Origin: Pseudorhizobium flavum
GTDB lineage: Bacteria; Pseudomonadota; Alphaproteobacteria; Rhizobiales; Rhizobiaceae
Length of the DNA: 64,000 nt
Direction of reading: 5' to 3'
Assembly (NCBI RefSeq): GCF_902502825.2
Contig: NZ_LR723672.1
Coordinates: forward strand, 1-64,000
Made by a program: the position numbers and the translations under genes. Every line of letters starts with the position of its first letter. Within the stretch, counting starts at the first letter, position 1. Shown here piece after piece: positions 34,775 through 43,999 of this stretch. The notes below the pieces were generated by a model. It searched no databases and had not been told where the DNA came from. It saw only the letters and a list, made by a program, of their open reading frames with translations.

Positions 34775-35776
34775 ATGAAGAAGTCGATCATTGTTTCTTT
34801 GCCTAATGGAGAGGCAAGGAGAACTGATTTGGCAGTCAAGGCTGATCGGGACGCAAAGGGCGACTTCAGCAACTTTCGGCTAGCCTATTCAGTTAACTTC
34901 CAGTTCCACCAGGGCGGCACGCCTAAGGTCGTTCAAAGTACCAGCCTCTCCGCATTGTTCCAAAAGTATGGAGACATACTTTGGGAAGCTGGTAGTCACC
35001 GAAATAATGTAGCGGCTTTCATCTCGGAACTTGACGACATCCTTCTCGGTGAAACGTTTGAGACGTTCTCCCAGGAAAAGGTCGACAGGCTCATCGGCGA
35101 TTTGCGCAGACGAAGCAATAGCAACGCAACCATCAATCGGAAGATGGCAGCGCTTAGCAAATTGCTGCGGAAAGCGTACAAGATGGGTGACATCCATAGC
35201 CTTCCTGAGTTCAAGCGCCAAAAAGAGCGCGCTGGCCGTATTCGATTCCTCGAGTATGACGAAGAGGATCGCTTGTTCTCAGCTATTGGTATGAAAGATG
35301 ACCATTACTGTGATCTATGCATTTTTCTCGTAGATACTGGTGCACGTCTGGGCGAAGGGATTGGGCTTAGATGGAATGATATCCATGAGGGGAGAGCCAC
35401 CTTCTGGATCACGAAGTCCGGAAAGAGCCGAACCGTTCCTCTTACCACTCGGGCGCTAGAGGCAGTCCAAGCACAAAAAGGTCGAGCAGACGGTCCCTTT
35501 GCCGATATCGACCAGCAGCGCTTCCGATCTGTTTGGAATAGCGCCAAAGAGCAGGTTGGGCTAGGGAACGATCCCGACGTCGTACCCCATGTTCTTCGTC
35601 ACACTTGTGCATCTCGCCTTGTGAGAAGAGGCGCGGATATCAGACGAGTCCAGATGTGGCTCGGACATCAGACACTACAGATGACAATGAGATACGCTCA
35701 CCTCGCCTCACACGATCTGGACGTCTGCTTGCCTCTCCTCGAAAGGCCTCTTCCGCAGCGCCCTAAAGAGGGTTAA
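34775..35776 (+). CDS. tyrosine recombinase/phage-like integrase
   Basis: This protein of about 333 residues has a SAM-like core-binding domain (residues 60-140). The catalytic domain carries the first Arg in VDTGARLGEGIGLRW, a Lys in ITKSGKSRTVPLT, the HxxR motif in VPHVLRHTCASRLVRRG, the second His in WLGHQTLQMTMRYAHL and the Tyr in that same segment. All catalytic positions are present. In-frame ATGs exist at 34691, 34730 and 34775; I took 34775 as the most compact, but none has a strong ribosome-binding site. It lies just after the porin gene. No attachment site was recognised. Confidence 0.88.
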   Translation: MKKSIIVSLPNGEARRTDLAVKADRDAKGDFSNFRLAYSVNFQFHQGGTPKVVQSTSLSALFQKYGDILWEAGSHRNNVAAFISELDDILLGETFETFSQEKVDRLIGDLRRRSNSNATINRKMAALSKLLRKAYKMGDIHSLPEFKRQKERAGRIRFLEYDEEDRLFSAIGMKDDHYCDLCIFLVDTGARLGEGIGLRWNDIHEGRATFWITKSGKSRTVPLTTRALEAVQAQKGRADGPFADIDQQRFRSVWNSAKEQVGLGNDPDVVPHVLRHTCASRLVRRGADIRRVQMWLGHQTLQMTMRYAHLASHDLDVCLPLLERPLPQRPKEG

Positions 35777-35801
35777 TCGCACACTTCCTCCGTCAATTTT
35801 G

Positions 35802-35834
35802 ACTGATGGTCAGAATCGACTTCTGACCATCAGT
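35802..35834. terminator. strong inverted repeat downstream of the integrase
   Basis: ACTGATGGTCAGAA (35802-35815) and TTCTGACCATCAGT (35821-35834) form a perfect 14-bp stem with a five-base loop, 25 bp after the integrase stop. A TTTT precedes it and TTAAAGG follows. It may be a terminator or a recombinase-associated dyad. Confidence 0.5.
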
Positions 35835-35980
35835 TAAAGGAGGTCTATGTTCCTTCGGCTTTCTTCGCCTTGCCCGGCGCCGCGGAAGCGGAGGCCGTGG
35901 GAACATGCAGTAACGTCGGAACAGTGATCGGCATCGGATTTCACTAACGCGCCCCCAGTGATCTAGGAGCGGGGCTTGGC

Positions 35981-36319
35981 TTATCTACGGATTATTACCC
36001 GGTCGTTATCTGTTCTTCCGGAGCCCGGCCAGTTAGATCCGCTGTAGTCTCTGTCAATACGATTTGGACGGTTATCTATGCGGGGGCGGACTTGGTGACG
36101 GTCACGGTCTCTCCCTCTATCGCGCCTCCATTCGTGGTGGCGGTCTCGATCCCGGTCGGCGCTGCGCCTGTAAGCTGGCCGGTCATAGCGATCATAACGG
36201 TCGTAGCGGTCATAATCCCGGTATCCGCTGTAGTATGTGCCGCTTTCGCTGACGCAACTAGTGAGGGCAAGGCAAGCGAATCCGATTGCAGCGGCAACGC
36301 TGAAAGGTCTTAGTTTCAT
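35981..36319 (-). CDS. small lipoprotein with Tyr-Asp-Arg repeats
   Basis: A 112-residue protein with a lipoprotein signal (LALTSC, Cys near residue 22). The mature part is very polar and repetitive: YDRYDRYDRYDR, then RSADRDRDRHHEWRRDRGRD. ATG 36319 follows an excellent AGGAGG site. The repeated charged and aromatic composition suggests a flexible surface or periplasmic protein. No known domain is seen. Similar RcnB-like or low-complexity lipoproteins are common in rhizobia. Confidence 0.75.
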   Translation of the reverse strand: MKLRPFSVAAAIGFACLALTSCVSESGTYYSGYRDYDRYDRYDRYDRPAYRRSADRDRDRHHEWRRDRGRDRDRHQVRPRIDNRPNRIDRDYSGSNWPGSGRTDNDRVIIRR

Positions 36320-36420
36320 TGGATCCTCCTGGTGCCTTAAGATAAGCCGTAACCCTGAGACCGTGGGAAAGTTCCGCATGACCACCCTCTCGGAACGTGA
36401 AGCCGCACGTGGTGCGTTGC

Positions 36421-36722
36421 TCACGAGCCGCGAGCTTCCCGAAGATCGGAATGATTCTCCCCCACCGTGCCCCGTCGGTTGAAGTGGTAGGCGGTAATGA
36501 CATTGGAGTGATCGCGTCTTCGACGCTTCCGTCCGCCGAGCCGTTCCTCTTCTTTATGCCCGGTGGCCAGCCATAAGCTGTTGGACCAGATCGTTAGGAG
36601 GAATGCAGCTACATCTTGAGCGCCTTCGACCGATAGGCCGAGATTCATTCGGCACTTTAACCGCGAGGATGCGGTCGCTTCGGTCCAGCTTGGCATTAAC
36701 GGGTCTTCCTCGCTTCATGTGG
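36421..36722 (-). pseudogene. possible relic of a small RHH-like DNA-binding protein
   Basis: On the minus strand, MKRGRPVNAKLDRSDRILAV followed by KVPNES opens near 36718. It looks like the start of a small ribbon-helix-helix-type protein. The frame then loses protein character, and a neighbouring frame continues with GAQDVAAFLLTIWSNSLWLA. One frameshift would join them. No complete reading frame remains. The call rests only on composition, so it is weak. The 504-bp region between the lipoprotein and the efflux operon otherwise holds only the efflux promoter. Confidence 0.3.
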
Positions 36723-36780
36723 TTACCCTCGCCACACCGCATTTTCCGTTGCAGAAGTGCATTAGCCCATTTATATACGT

Positions 36781-36798
36781 GTTCACCTGTATGTAAAC
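36781..36798 (+). promoter_or_regulatory. imperfect dyad in the RND efflux promoter, probable TetR operator
   Basis: Read on the minus strand, GTTTACATACAGGTGAAC is an inverted repeat with one mismatch (GTTTAC and GTGAAC arms), ending 25 bp before the efflux operon start. The operon encodes its own TetR-family repressor at its end. Operators of AcrR-type repressors commonly contain ACATACA-like arms. Binding is inferred. Confidence 0.5.
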
Positions 36799-36823
36799 CC
36801 ACTTCCCAAGCTCGGAGCCTCGG

Positions 36824-38041
36824 ATGCCCAAGGTCGCAGCCCGCTACGCTGTCATACTTCCCCTGCTAGTTTTGCTGACAGCTTGTCAGGAGGCGGAGCA
36901 GGCAGCTGCGCCGCAAGCTCCGCCGCCGTCAGCAGTCGGCGTTGTCACAGTTTCCGCCGAGGCATTACCGATCACCAATGAACTCCCTGGGCGCATCGCT
37001 CCCACACGCATTGCCGAGGTTCGTCCGCGGGTCTCGGGCGTCCTCGTGGAAAGAGTGTTCGAGCAAGGGTCGCAGGTTAAGGAGGGGGACGTCCTCTACC
37101 GGATTGATCCCGCGCCTTTCCAGGTGAGGGTAGATAGCGCACAAGCAACATTGCGTGTGGCACAGGCCGGGCAGTTGCAGGCACGGCAGAACGCCGAACG
37201 CCAGGAGCAACTGAGGAAATCGAATGTCGCTTCGCAGCAGGCCTACGATGATGCGATCGCTCAACTGGCGCAAGCGGATGCGCAGGTAGCTGTTGCAGAA
37301 GCAGGAGTAGCCGAAGCGCGTCTCAATTTACAGTATGCAAGCGTGACAGCGCCCATCAGCGGCCGCATTGGCCGTGCCCTCATCACTGAAGGGGCGCTTG
37401 TCAGTTCCAGCAGCTCCGAGAACCTCGCCACCATACAGCAGCTCGATCCAATCTATGCCGACTTTACTCAGCCTGCTGCGGAACTCATACGGCTGCGCCG
37501 CGCGCTGCAGGAAGGCCGGTTGATGACAGGACCCAATGAGGCGGAAGTCCAGCTCCTGCTTGATGATGGTTCTCGTTATCCGCACGGAGGCCGGCTGCTG
37601 TTCTCCGAGGCAGCAGTCGATGAAAGTACGGGACAAGTCACACTTCGGGGTGAGTTTCCGAACCCGGACGGGGATCTTCTTCCTGGCATGTATGTCCGCG
37701 TTCTGATCGAGCAGGGCATCGAAACGTCGGCCTTTGCTGTCCCGCAACAGGCTGTACAACGCGACGCAGGAGGGCAGGCTAGCCTCCTCGTTGTAGACAA
37801 CGAGAACAAGGTGGAGCAGCGACGGGTGACAGTAGGGCGAATCGTCGGTGATCGCTGGGTGATCAGCGAGGGTCTTCAGGAAGGGGACCGCGTGGTTGCA
37901 GAAGGCTTCCAGAAGACGGCTCCTGGCGCCACTGTCGTACCTGAGCCCTGGCAGCCGTCGGCTTCGCCCACCGCTGCTGTTGCCTCGCCTGAAACCGAAC
38001 CGACACCGGCTGATGATGACGCCTCCTCGGCGAAGCAATAG
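36824..38041 (+). CDS. RND efflux periplasmic adaptor (AcrA/MexA type), lipoprotein
   Basis: This 405-residue membrane-fusion protein links an inner-membrane RND pump to an outer-membrane channel. A lipobox LTAC at about residues 18-21 gives a lipid anchor. The biotinyl-lipoyl halves are near residues 60-100 (RPRVSGVLVERVFEQGSQVK, EGDVLYRIDPAPFQ) and 170-200 (YASVTAPISGRIGRALITEG). The alpha-hairpin lies between them (AQADAQVAVAEAGVAEARL). The C-terminus is a low-complexity Ala/Pro/Glu tail. It is the first gene of a three-gene operon with an AcrB-like pump and a TetR repressor. No outer-membrane factor gene is present here, so TolC from elsewhere is probably used. Confidence 0.95.
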   Translation: MPKVAARYAVILPLLVLLTACQEAEQAAAPQAPPPSAVGVVTVSAEALPITNELPGRIAPTRIAEVRPRVSGVLVERVFEQGSQVKEGDVLYRIDPAPFQVRVDSAQATLRVAQAGQLQARQNAERQEQLRKSNVASQQAYDDAIAQLAQADAQVAVAEAGVAEARLNLQYASVTAPISGRIGRALITEGALVSSSSSENLATIQQLDPIYADFTQPAAELIRLRRALQEGRLMTGPNEAEVQLLLDDGSRYPHGGRLLFSEAAVDESTGQVTLRGEFPNPDGDLLPGMYVRVLIEQGIETSAFAVPQQAVQRDAGGQASLLVVDNENKVEQRRVTVGRIVGDRWVISEGLQEGDRVVAEGFQKTAPGATVVPEPWQPSASPTAAVASPETEPTPADDDASSAKQ

Positions 38042-38055
38042 AAGGGGGACGTCTG

Positions 38056-41000
38056 ATGGCGCAATTTTTTATTGGTAGGCCGATCTTCGCGTGGGTCGTA
38101 GCAATTTTCATCATGATCGCGGGGATACTTGCAATCCCAATGCTTCCAGTGGCGCAATATCCAAACGTCGCGCCGCCGCAGATCTCCATCAATGCGAACT
38201 ATGCAGGTGCCTCACCCGAAGACATCTACCAAAGCGTCACTTCGCCGATCGAGCAGGAGCTGAATAGTGTCGATGGGCTGATCTACTTTGAATCGACGTC
38301 TAACTCCACAGGCTTGCTGCAGATCACGGCTACTTTCGAGCCTGGAACAGATTCCGCCAAGGCGTCTATTGATGTCCAAAATGCGGTTCGGCGGGTCGAG
38401 GCACGTCTGCCGCAGGTCGTTCGCCAGCAAGGCGTTCAGGTCCAGGAGGCGGGCAGCAGCTTCTTGATGATGGTCGCGCTGATTTCGACGGACGGGCAGC
38501 TCGATGCCGTAGCGCTCGGAGACTATCTCAACCGTAACGTGCTGGGCGAAATCCAGCGCATCGATGGCGTGGGCCGCGCCCAGGTCTTCGCCAGCCAGCG
38601 CGCCATGCGCGTATGGATCGATCCCGACAAGATGCTTGGCCTCAATCTCTCCTCGGCCGAAATCAGCCAGGCGATCGCGTCACAAAACGCGCAGGTTGCG
38701 GCGGGTCGAATAGGGGCTCGACCGAACCCTATCAACCAGCAGATCGCAGCCACAGTTCTTGTGAGGGGCCAGCTGACCTCACCGGAGGAGTTCGGAGCTA
38801 TTGTGTTGCGCGCAAATCCGGACGGTTCTTCAGTGCGTCTCCGGGATGTGGCACGGGTCGAGATCGGGGCGGAAAGCTACAACTTCTCCACCAAGATCAA
38901 CGGCTTGCCGGCAGCAGCAATTGGGGTACAGCTCTCGCCTTCGGGGAATGCCATGGAGACGGCAACCGCGGTGCGGGAGCGAATGGCAGAATTGGCTGAG
39001 TTCTTCCCGGCGAGTCTTGAATACCAAATCCCTTACGACACATCGCCCTTCGTTGCAGTCTCGATCGAGAAGGTGATCCACACGTTGATCGAGGCGATGA
39101 TCCTCGTCTTCATCGTGATGTTCCTGTTCCTGCAGAACATTCGCTACACCATCATCCCGACGCTTGTCGTCCCGGTTGCGCTGCTCGGCACTTGCGCCGT
39201 GATGTACGCAAGCGGCTTTTCCATCAACGTGCTCACCATGTTTGCCATGGTGCTTGCTATCGGTATCCTCGTCGACGATGCGATCGTCGTGGTGGAGAAC
39301 GTCGAGCGGATCATGGCCGAAGAAGGCTTGCCTCCGAAGGAGGCGACGCGAAAGGCGATGGGCCAGATCTCCGGTGCCATCATCGGCATCACCGTCGTCC
39401 TTACTGCCGTTTTTATTCCCATGGCTTTCTTTCCAGGCGCGGTCGGCATCATCTACCAGCAGTTCAGCCTGACAATGGTTGTCTCGATCCTCTTCTCCGG
39501 CATGCTGGCTCTGTCGCTGACGCCGGCGCTTTGCGCGACCTTCCTCAAGCCCATCAAGGGGCACCACGAGAAGAAGGGCTTCTTTGGTTGGTTCAATCGC
39601 CGTTTTGATGCAGGCACCCGCAGATATGCTGGCGCCGTCGGCTGGACCATCCGGCGCGCTGGCAGATTTATGGTCATCTATCTGCTCCTCGTAGGGGGCC
39701 TCGCCTATCTCTTCTTAAGCCTGCCCTCTTCGTTCCTTCCCAACGAAGACCAGGGGTTCCTGATCGTCGATATGCAGGCTCCGGCAGAGGCAAGTGCCAA
39801 CCGGACAGAATCCGTGACCGATGAAGTAGATGCACTTTTCGCGTCAGAACCGGCAGTCGCCGATAGGACTCTCATCAGCGGCTTTAGCTTCTCAGGCTTC
39901 GGCGATAATGCCGGCCTCGCATTCATTACGCTCAAAGACTGGAGCGAACGCGGCGCAGACAACTCGGCGCAATCGATTGCGCAGCGTATCAACGGACAGC
40001 TGTTCAAGATCAAAGACGCTGTCGCATTTGCCTTGTCGCCGCCACCGATCCAGGGTCTCGGCAATGCCGGTGGCTTTAGTTTTAGGCTTCAGGATCGTTC
40101 GGGTGCCGGTCAAACTGCGCTCGGAATGGCAACCGAGCAGCTCCTATCGATTGCTGGGCAGAGTCCTGTTCTGACGGGAATACGTGTAGAGGGCATGCCC
40201 AATGCAGCCCAGCTCATCGTCGATATCGATCGCGAGAAAGCAAACACCTTTGGGGTCAGCTTCGAAAGCATCAATTCGACAATCTCGGCTAACCTTGGAT
40301 CGGCGTATATCAACGACTTTCCAAACGCGGGTCGGATGCAACGCGTGACGATTCAGGCCGAACAGAGCCAGCGGATGACACCGGATGATATTCTGGAACT
40401 CAACGTTCCCAATGCAGCCGGCGGTATGGTGCCGGTGCGTTCCTTTGCTACCGTACAATGGACGAAGGGACCGGCTCAGGTGGTAGGCTATAATGGCTAC
40501 CCTGCAGTTCGCATTAGTGGCAACGCAGCTCCCGGCTTTTCCTCCGGCGCGGCTATTGCCGAAATGGAGCAACTTATGGCGCAGCTTCCGGAAGGGTTTG
40601 GCTATGAGTGGTCAGGTCAATCACTTCAGGAAATCCAGTCCGGCTCGCAGGCGCCCTTCCTGATGGGTCTGACGGTCGTGTTCATTTTCCTGCTGCTTTC
40701 GGCCCTCTACGAAAGTTGGTCGATCCCGCTGTCAGTTATGCTGGTTGTGCCGTTGGGCATTATTGGTTCGGTCCTTGCAGTCATGCTGCGTGACATGCCA
40801 AATGACGTTTACTTCAAAGTTGGCCTGATCACGATCATCGGGCTTTCAGCGAAGAACGCAATCCTGATAGTGGAATTCGCCAAGGATTTGCGTGCCGAGG
40901 GTAAGCCGCTCCTGGAGGCGACGATCGAGGCCTGCCAGCTTCGCTTCCGTCCCATCTTGATGACGTCTCTGGCGTTCACGCTAGGGGTCGTGCCCCTTGC

Positions 41001-41202
41001 CATCGCGACGGGCGCCAGTGCTGCCAGCCAGAACGCGATTGGGACAGGCGTCCTTGGTGGAATGATCTCCGCCACTATTCTGGCGGTGTTCTTCGTCCCA
41101 GTCTTCTTCGTCTTCATTATGAGGCTATTCGACAAGAAGGCAAAGGAAGTACCTGTGCCAAACCCAATCGATCGGCCAGAACAAGCTGGGAGCGGGGATT
41201 GA
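38056..41202 (+). CDS. RND multidrug efflux permease (AcrB/HAE1 type)
   Basis: This 1048-residue inner-membrane pump has the full AcrB architecture. The N-terminal MAQFFIGRPIFAWVVAIFIM is followed by porter domains, and TM4 carries the proton-relay acids in AIGILVDDAIVVVENVERIM. A second porter half begins near residue 560. TM10 has the conserved Lys in GLSAKNAILIVEFAKDL. Length and both halves are typical of HAE1 drug exporters. Substrates may include plant phenolics or drugs, as in the Agrobacterium ifeAB and ameAB pumps, but this cannot be read from sequence. The gene follows the adaptor by 14 bp, and the repressor start overlaps its stop. Confidence 0.97.
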   Translation: MAQFFIGRPIFAWVVAIFIMIAGILAIPMLPVAQYPNVAPPQISINANYAGASPEDIYQSVTSPIEQELNSVDGLIYFESTSNSTGLLQITATFEPGTDSAKASIDVQNAVRRVEARLPQVVRQQGVQVQEAGSSFLMMVALISTDGQLDAVALGDYLNRNVLGEIQRIDGVGRAQVFASQRAMRVWIDPDKMLGLNLSSAEISQAIASQNAQVAAGRIGARPNPINQQIAATVLVRGQLTSPEEFGAIVLRANPDGSSVRLRDVARVEIGAESYNFSTKINGLPAAAIGVQLSPSGNAMETATAVRERMAELAEFFPASLEYQIPYDTSPFVAVSIEKVIHTLIEAMILVFIVMFLFLQNIRYTIIPTLVVPVALLGTCAVMYASGFSINVLTMFAMVLAIGILVDDAIVVVENVERIMAEEGLPPKEATRKAMGQISGAIIGITVVLTAVFIPMAFFPGAVGIIYQQFSLTMVVSILFSGMLALSLTPALCATFLKPIKGHHEKKGFFGWFNRRFDAGTRRYAGAVGWTIRRAGRFMVIYLLLVGGLAYLFLSLPSSFLPNEDQGFLIVDMQAPAEASANRTESVTDEVDALFASEPAVADRTLISGFSFSGFGDNAGLAFITLKDWSERGADNSAQSIAQRINGQLFKIKDAVAFALSPPPIQGLGNAGGFSFRLQDRSGAGQTALGMATEQLLSIAGQSPVLTGIRVEGMPNAAQLIVDIDREKANTFGVSFESINSTISANLGSAYINDFPNAGRMQRVTIQAEQSQRMTPDDILELNVPNAAGGMVPVRSFATVQWTKGPAQVVGYNGYPAVRISGNAAPGFSSGAAIAEMEQLMAQLPEGFGYEWSGQSLQEIQSGSQAPFLMGLTVVFIFLLLSALYESWSIPLSVMLVVPLGIIGSVLAVMLRDMPNDVYFKVGLITIIGLSAKNAILIVEFAKDLRAEGKPLLEATIEACQLRFRPILMTSLAFTLGVVPLAIATGASAASQNAIGTGVLGGMISATILAVFFVPVFFVFIMRLFDKKAKEVPVPNPIDRPEQAGSGD

Positions 41203-41810
41203 GACGCACGAAGGCCGAAGCCGCTGAAACGCGAGCCGCCATCCTGGCGGCCGCTGAGCAGATGTTCTTCGAGAAAGGGGTCAGCAACTCCAGGCTTGAG
41301 GACATCGCAACGGCCGCTGGTGTGACACGCGGCGCCGTTCACTGGCATTTTGCCAACAAAACCGATCTTTTCCTCGAACTCTACAGCGCTGTTCAATTGC
41401 CGCGGATCAACATGTTAGATCTGGAGCAGGCGAACGAGAAAGGTTGCGATCCCTTGGCGTTTATCGAGGCCGCTGCCCTCAACTGGCTCGACCTCCTTTC
41501 GAAGGATCAACAGCGGCAGCGTATGCTCACCATTTTGCTTCGAACGAACTTCACGGGGGAATTGGAGCGCGTTCAGGTTGCTGTTGATGCGCTTGACGCG
41601 GAGCAGACCCAAACTTTAACAGAGATGTTTGAGAAGGCTGCGAGTTTAAAGCTCCTCGACCAACAGTGGTCTGCCAGGTCGGCGGCATTGGCGCTCAAGT
41701 GGCTCATGAAGGGGGCATGCTGGGAATGGTTGCTCACGGGGCAGAAGTATGAACTGGCTGAGGCCGCGCTGGGGATGAAGACGCTGATCGCCAGCTTCAG
41801 GAAGCTGTAG
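41199..41810 (+). CDS. TetR/AcrR-family repressor of the RND efflux operon
   Basis: This 203-residue regulator starts at TTG 41199, overlapping the pump stop codon (TTGA). The N-terminal HTH covers residues 10-55: RAAILAAAEQMFFEKG, SRLEDIATAAGVTRGAVHWH, FANKTDLF. This is highly typical of AcrR/TtgR-like repressors that bind drug-like ligands in the C-terminal domain. The position at the end of the acrAB-like operon implies autoregulation through the dyad at 36781-36798. No alternative start upstream is better. Confidence 0.93.
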   Translation: MRRTKAEAAETRAAILAAAEQMFFEKGVSNSRLEDIATAAGVTRGAVHWHFANKTDLFLELYSAVQLPRINMLDLEQANEKGCDPLAFIEAAALNWLDLLSKDQQRQRMLTILLRTNFTGELERVQVAVDALDAEQTQTLTEMFEKAASLKLLDQQWSARSAALALKWLMKGACWEWLLTGQKYELAEAALGMKTLIASFRKL

Positions 41811-41958
41811 ACATTGCTTCCTCCCTTCGAAAAAGTCCGTCCAACCACGCGACACATCACAAATGCAATCAAAGCGTCCTATAGATATCAGCTAGGTCCT
41901 CGCCCCCATTATGAGACCGAAGGCGGATAATGACTACGGTAGCAATAGGGACAACGGT

Positions 41959-42770
41959 GGCGTCGCCTTAACCTGACGTAGGACGCAATCATTTCTTTGT
42001 CCTGAATTTCAGGCTTGGATCGGCAACGCGATCTCACGCCAGGTGGCGCTGGCGAGGGCGCGGAGTTGGCGATGATCAGCGGCATTCAGGTGTTTTCGAT
42101 GAAGTTGGAAAAGATTGGCAATTTGGCCGTGGGTTGAGACGAAACGTTGGCATTGACCTGCCGACTTGAACCGCATCATGCGTCGCTCTCGTCGTCGAAC
42201 GGGAAGGTGAGAATTTTCTGCGAGGTTGTTGAGCCCTTTGTGCGAACGGTGTTCGATCCCCAGCATGATCTCTCGCTTTGCGGCGGAATAAGAACGCAGC
42301 TTGTCTGTCACCATCACGCGCGGCGCAACACCTTGGCTCTTCAACAATTTGCGCATCAGCCGAAGAGCGGCTCCCTTGTTTCTGCGGCTTTGCAGCAGAG
42401 CATCGAGAACGTAGCCGTTGGCATCGACGGCGCGCCACAGCCAGTATTTCTTGCCCTTGATCGATACGACCATCTCATCGAGATGCCATTTGTCTGCGAA
42501 GTTGCCGATCGACCGCCGCTTGAGTTGGTGGGCGAATTTCAGGCCAAACTTAGTCGTCCATTCTGAGACGGTCTGAAACGAGACGGCAATGCCGCGCTCG
42601 GCAAGCAGGTCTTCGATATCGCGCAGGCTCAGCGGGAACCGGTAATAGAGCCATACCGCATGCGCGATGATCTCGGCTGGAAAGCGGTGGCGTTTGTATC
42701 GGGCGGACGCATCGTCAGTCATGCCGATAGACTATTGCCTCGATCCGCACCAGCCGGTTAAGGCGACGCC
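41959..42770. mobile_element. IS6-family insertion sequence, 812 bp
   Basis: Perfect 15-bp inverted terminal repeats are present: GGCGTCGCCTTAACC at 41959-41973 and GGTTAAGGCGACGCC at 42756-42770. The element encodes one transposase. No 8-bp target duplication is visible (ACAACGGT on the left, TCCGTAGC on the right). This is expected when IS6-family elements cause deletions or cointegrates. The right end cuts off a multicopper-oxidase gene. Confidence 0.9.
42009..42722 (-). CDS. IS6-family transposase
   Basis: A 237-residue DDE transposase of the IS6/IS26 family. It has the N-terminal HTH region (FPAEIIAHAVWLYYRFPLSL), the catalytic Asp in KWHLDEMVVSIKGKKYWLWR near residue 80, the second Asp in RVMVTDKLRSYSAAKRE near 140 and the Glu in NLAENSHLPVRRRERRM near 170. 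Length is typical and the gene is intact. Confidence 0.95.
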   Translation of the reverse strand: MTDDASARYKRHRFPAEIIAHAVWLYYRFPLSLRDIEDLLAERGIAVSFQTVSEWTTKFGLKFAHQLKRRSIGNFADKWHLDEMVVSIKGKKYWLWRAVDANGYVLDALLQSRRNKGAALRLMRKLLKSQGVAPRVMVTDKLRSYSAAKREIMLGIEHRSHKGLNNLAENSHLPVRRRERRMMRFKSAGQCQRFVSTHGQIANLFQLHRKHLNAADHRQLRALASATWREIALPIQA

Positions 42771-43931
42771 TCCGTAGCCGGTCATACTGCCGGAGAGGAT
42801 CAGATGATACGTCTTCGTTGTGGGCCGCTCGTCCAGAGGTGACGCCGCGTTGAGCATCGCCTCCAGTGAAAGGTCGAGGACTGGTCCGGCGGAAGAAGCT
42901 CTTGTGGCGACTTTCGAAATGGATGCGTCAGCCGTTGCGAGGATGACGCCTGTCTGCTCCTCAAAGCCTTCGCGCAAGGCAAGGATCGGAAGTGATACAG
43001 TGCCCTGTGGGAGTTGCAGTACGATATCCAGCCGCTGGCCCATGCTGATCGGGAAGCGGGTGCCGGCGGCCGGGCTTCCTGCGACGCTTCCCGTGTCGAT
43101 GGTGAAGGCGGTCGCCGTTGCACCATTGATGATGCCTAGCCGAACGCGGCCACCCTTCTCGACCCGCACGATCTCCGAATCGTCCAGTGTGCGGTCATTG
43201 GCGAGGTAGGCATCATACTCGATGTCGTTCAGGTCCATCATGCCCATGCCGCCCATGCCCATGGGCATGCCACCCATCGGGGTTCCGCCCATGGGCATGC
43301 CGCCGCCGCGCATTTGCGCCATGTTGGACATCATGCTCCCGGGATCCATGGGCATCTGGCCCTCATGACCGCCGTCCATCGCGGAACCTTGCTGCAGTTC
43401 CGCCAGCAATTCCTCCGGCGACTTGAACGAGAAGTCATGGAGGAGGATCACGACGTCCTGCTCGTCACGGGCGCGGTCCTCCGCCGTCCGTACGATCAGG
43501 GGCGCTGCCAACAGGCTTTGTTCCTGCAGGGTGTGGGCGTGCATCCAGTGGGTGCCGCCGCCCGCGAGGTTAAACTGGTAGTGACGCTTCGCTCCTCCAG
43601 CGAGGAGCGCTGCCGGACTGTCCGGGACACCATCCATCCCCCATGGAGGCGTAAGCCCATGCCAGTGAATGAGCGTCGGTTCATCCGTGGTGTTTGACAG
43701 CATCACGTTGAAGTCGTCCTCCGCGTCCAGGACAAGGCCGTTCCGTCCATTGCCTTGGACAAGGCCGAAGACGCTGGCGGATCGGCCAAGCACTTCGATG
43801 GACCGCCTGGTGACTGCGAGTTCGATGGGTGCCGACTGTCCAGAGCTAGTGAGTGCCCAGGACTTCTGTACAAGTGGTGAAATAGCTGCCGCACCGACGG
43901 CGAGCGTCTTCAGGAATTGACGACGAAACAT
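42771..43931 (-). pseudogene. copA: CopA-like multicopper oxidase, C-terminus removed by IS6 element
   Basis: The gene starts at ATG 43931 with a Tat signal (MFRRQFLKTLAVGAAAIS). The first copper-ligand motif LIHWHGLTPPWGMDG is near residue 105 and HWMHAHTLQEQS near 145. A methionine-rich stretch with repeated GGMPMG units lies near residues 215-245, the copper-binding region of CopA. The reading frame enters the IS6 end after SMTGYGG and soon stops. The last cupredoxin domain, with the HPIHLHG and HCHxxxH motifs and the type 1 copper site, is missing, so the oxidase should be inactive. An intact DUF2946-like gene lies directly upstream. Confidence 0.88.
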
Positions 43932-43999
43932 ACGTTCTCTCGATCTTCTTGGCCGCAATGCGAACCAATGGTGGAAATGGCCCGCCAGCGGCGAGCAGT

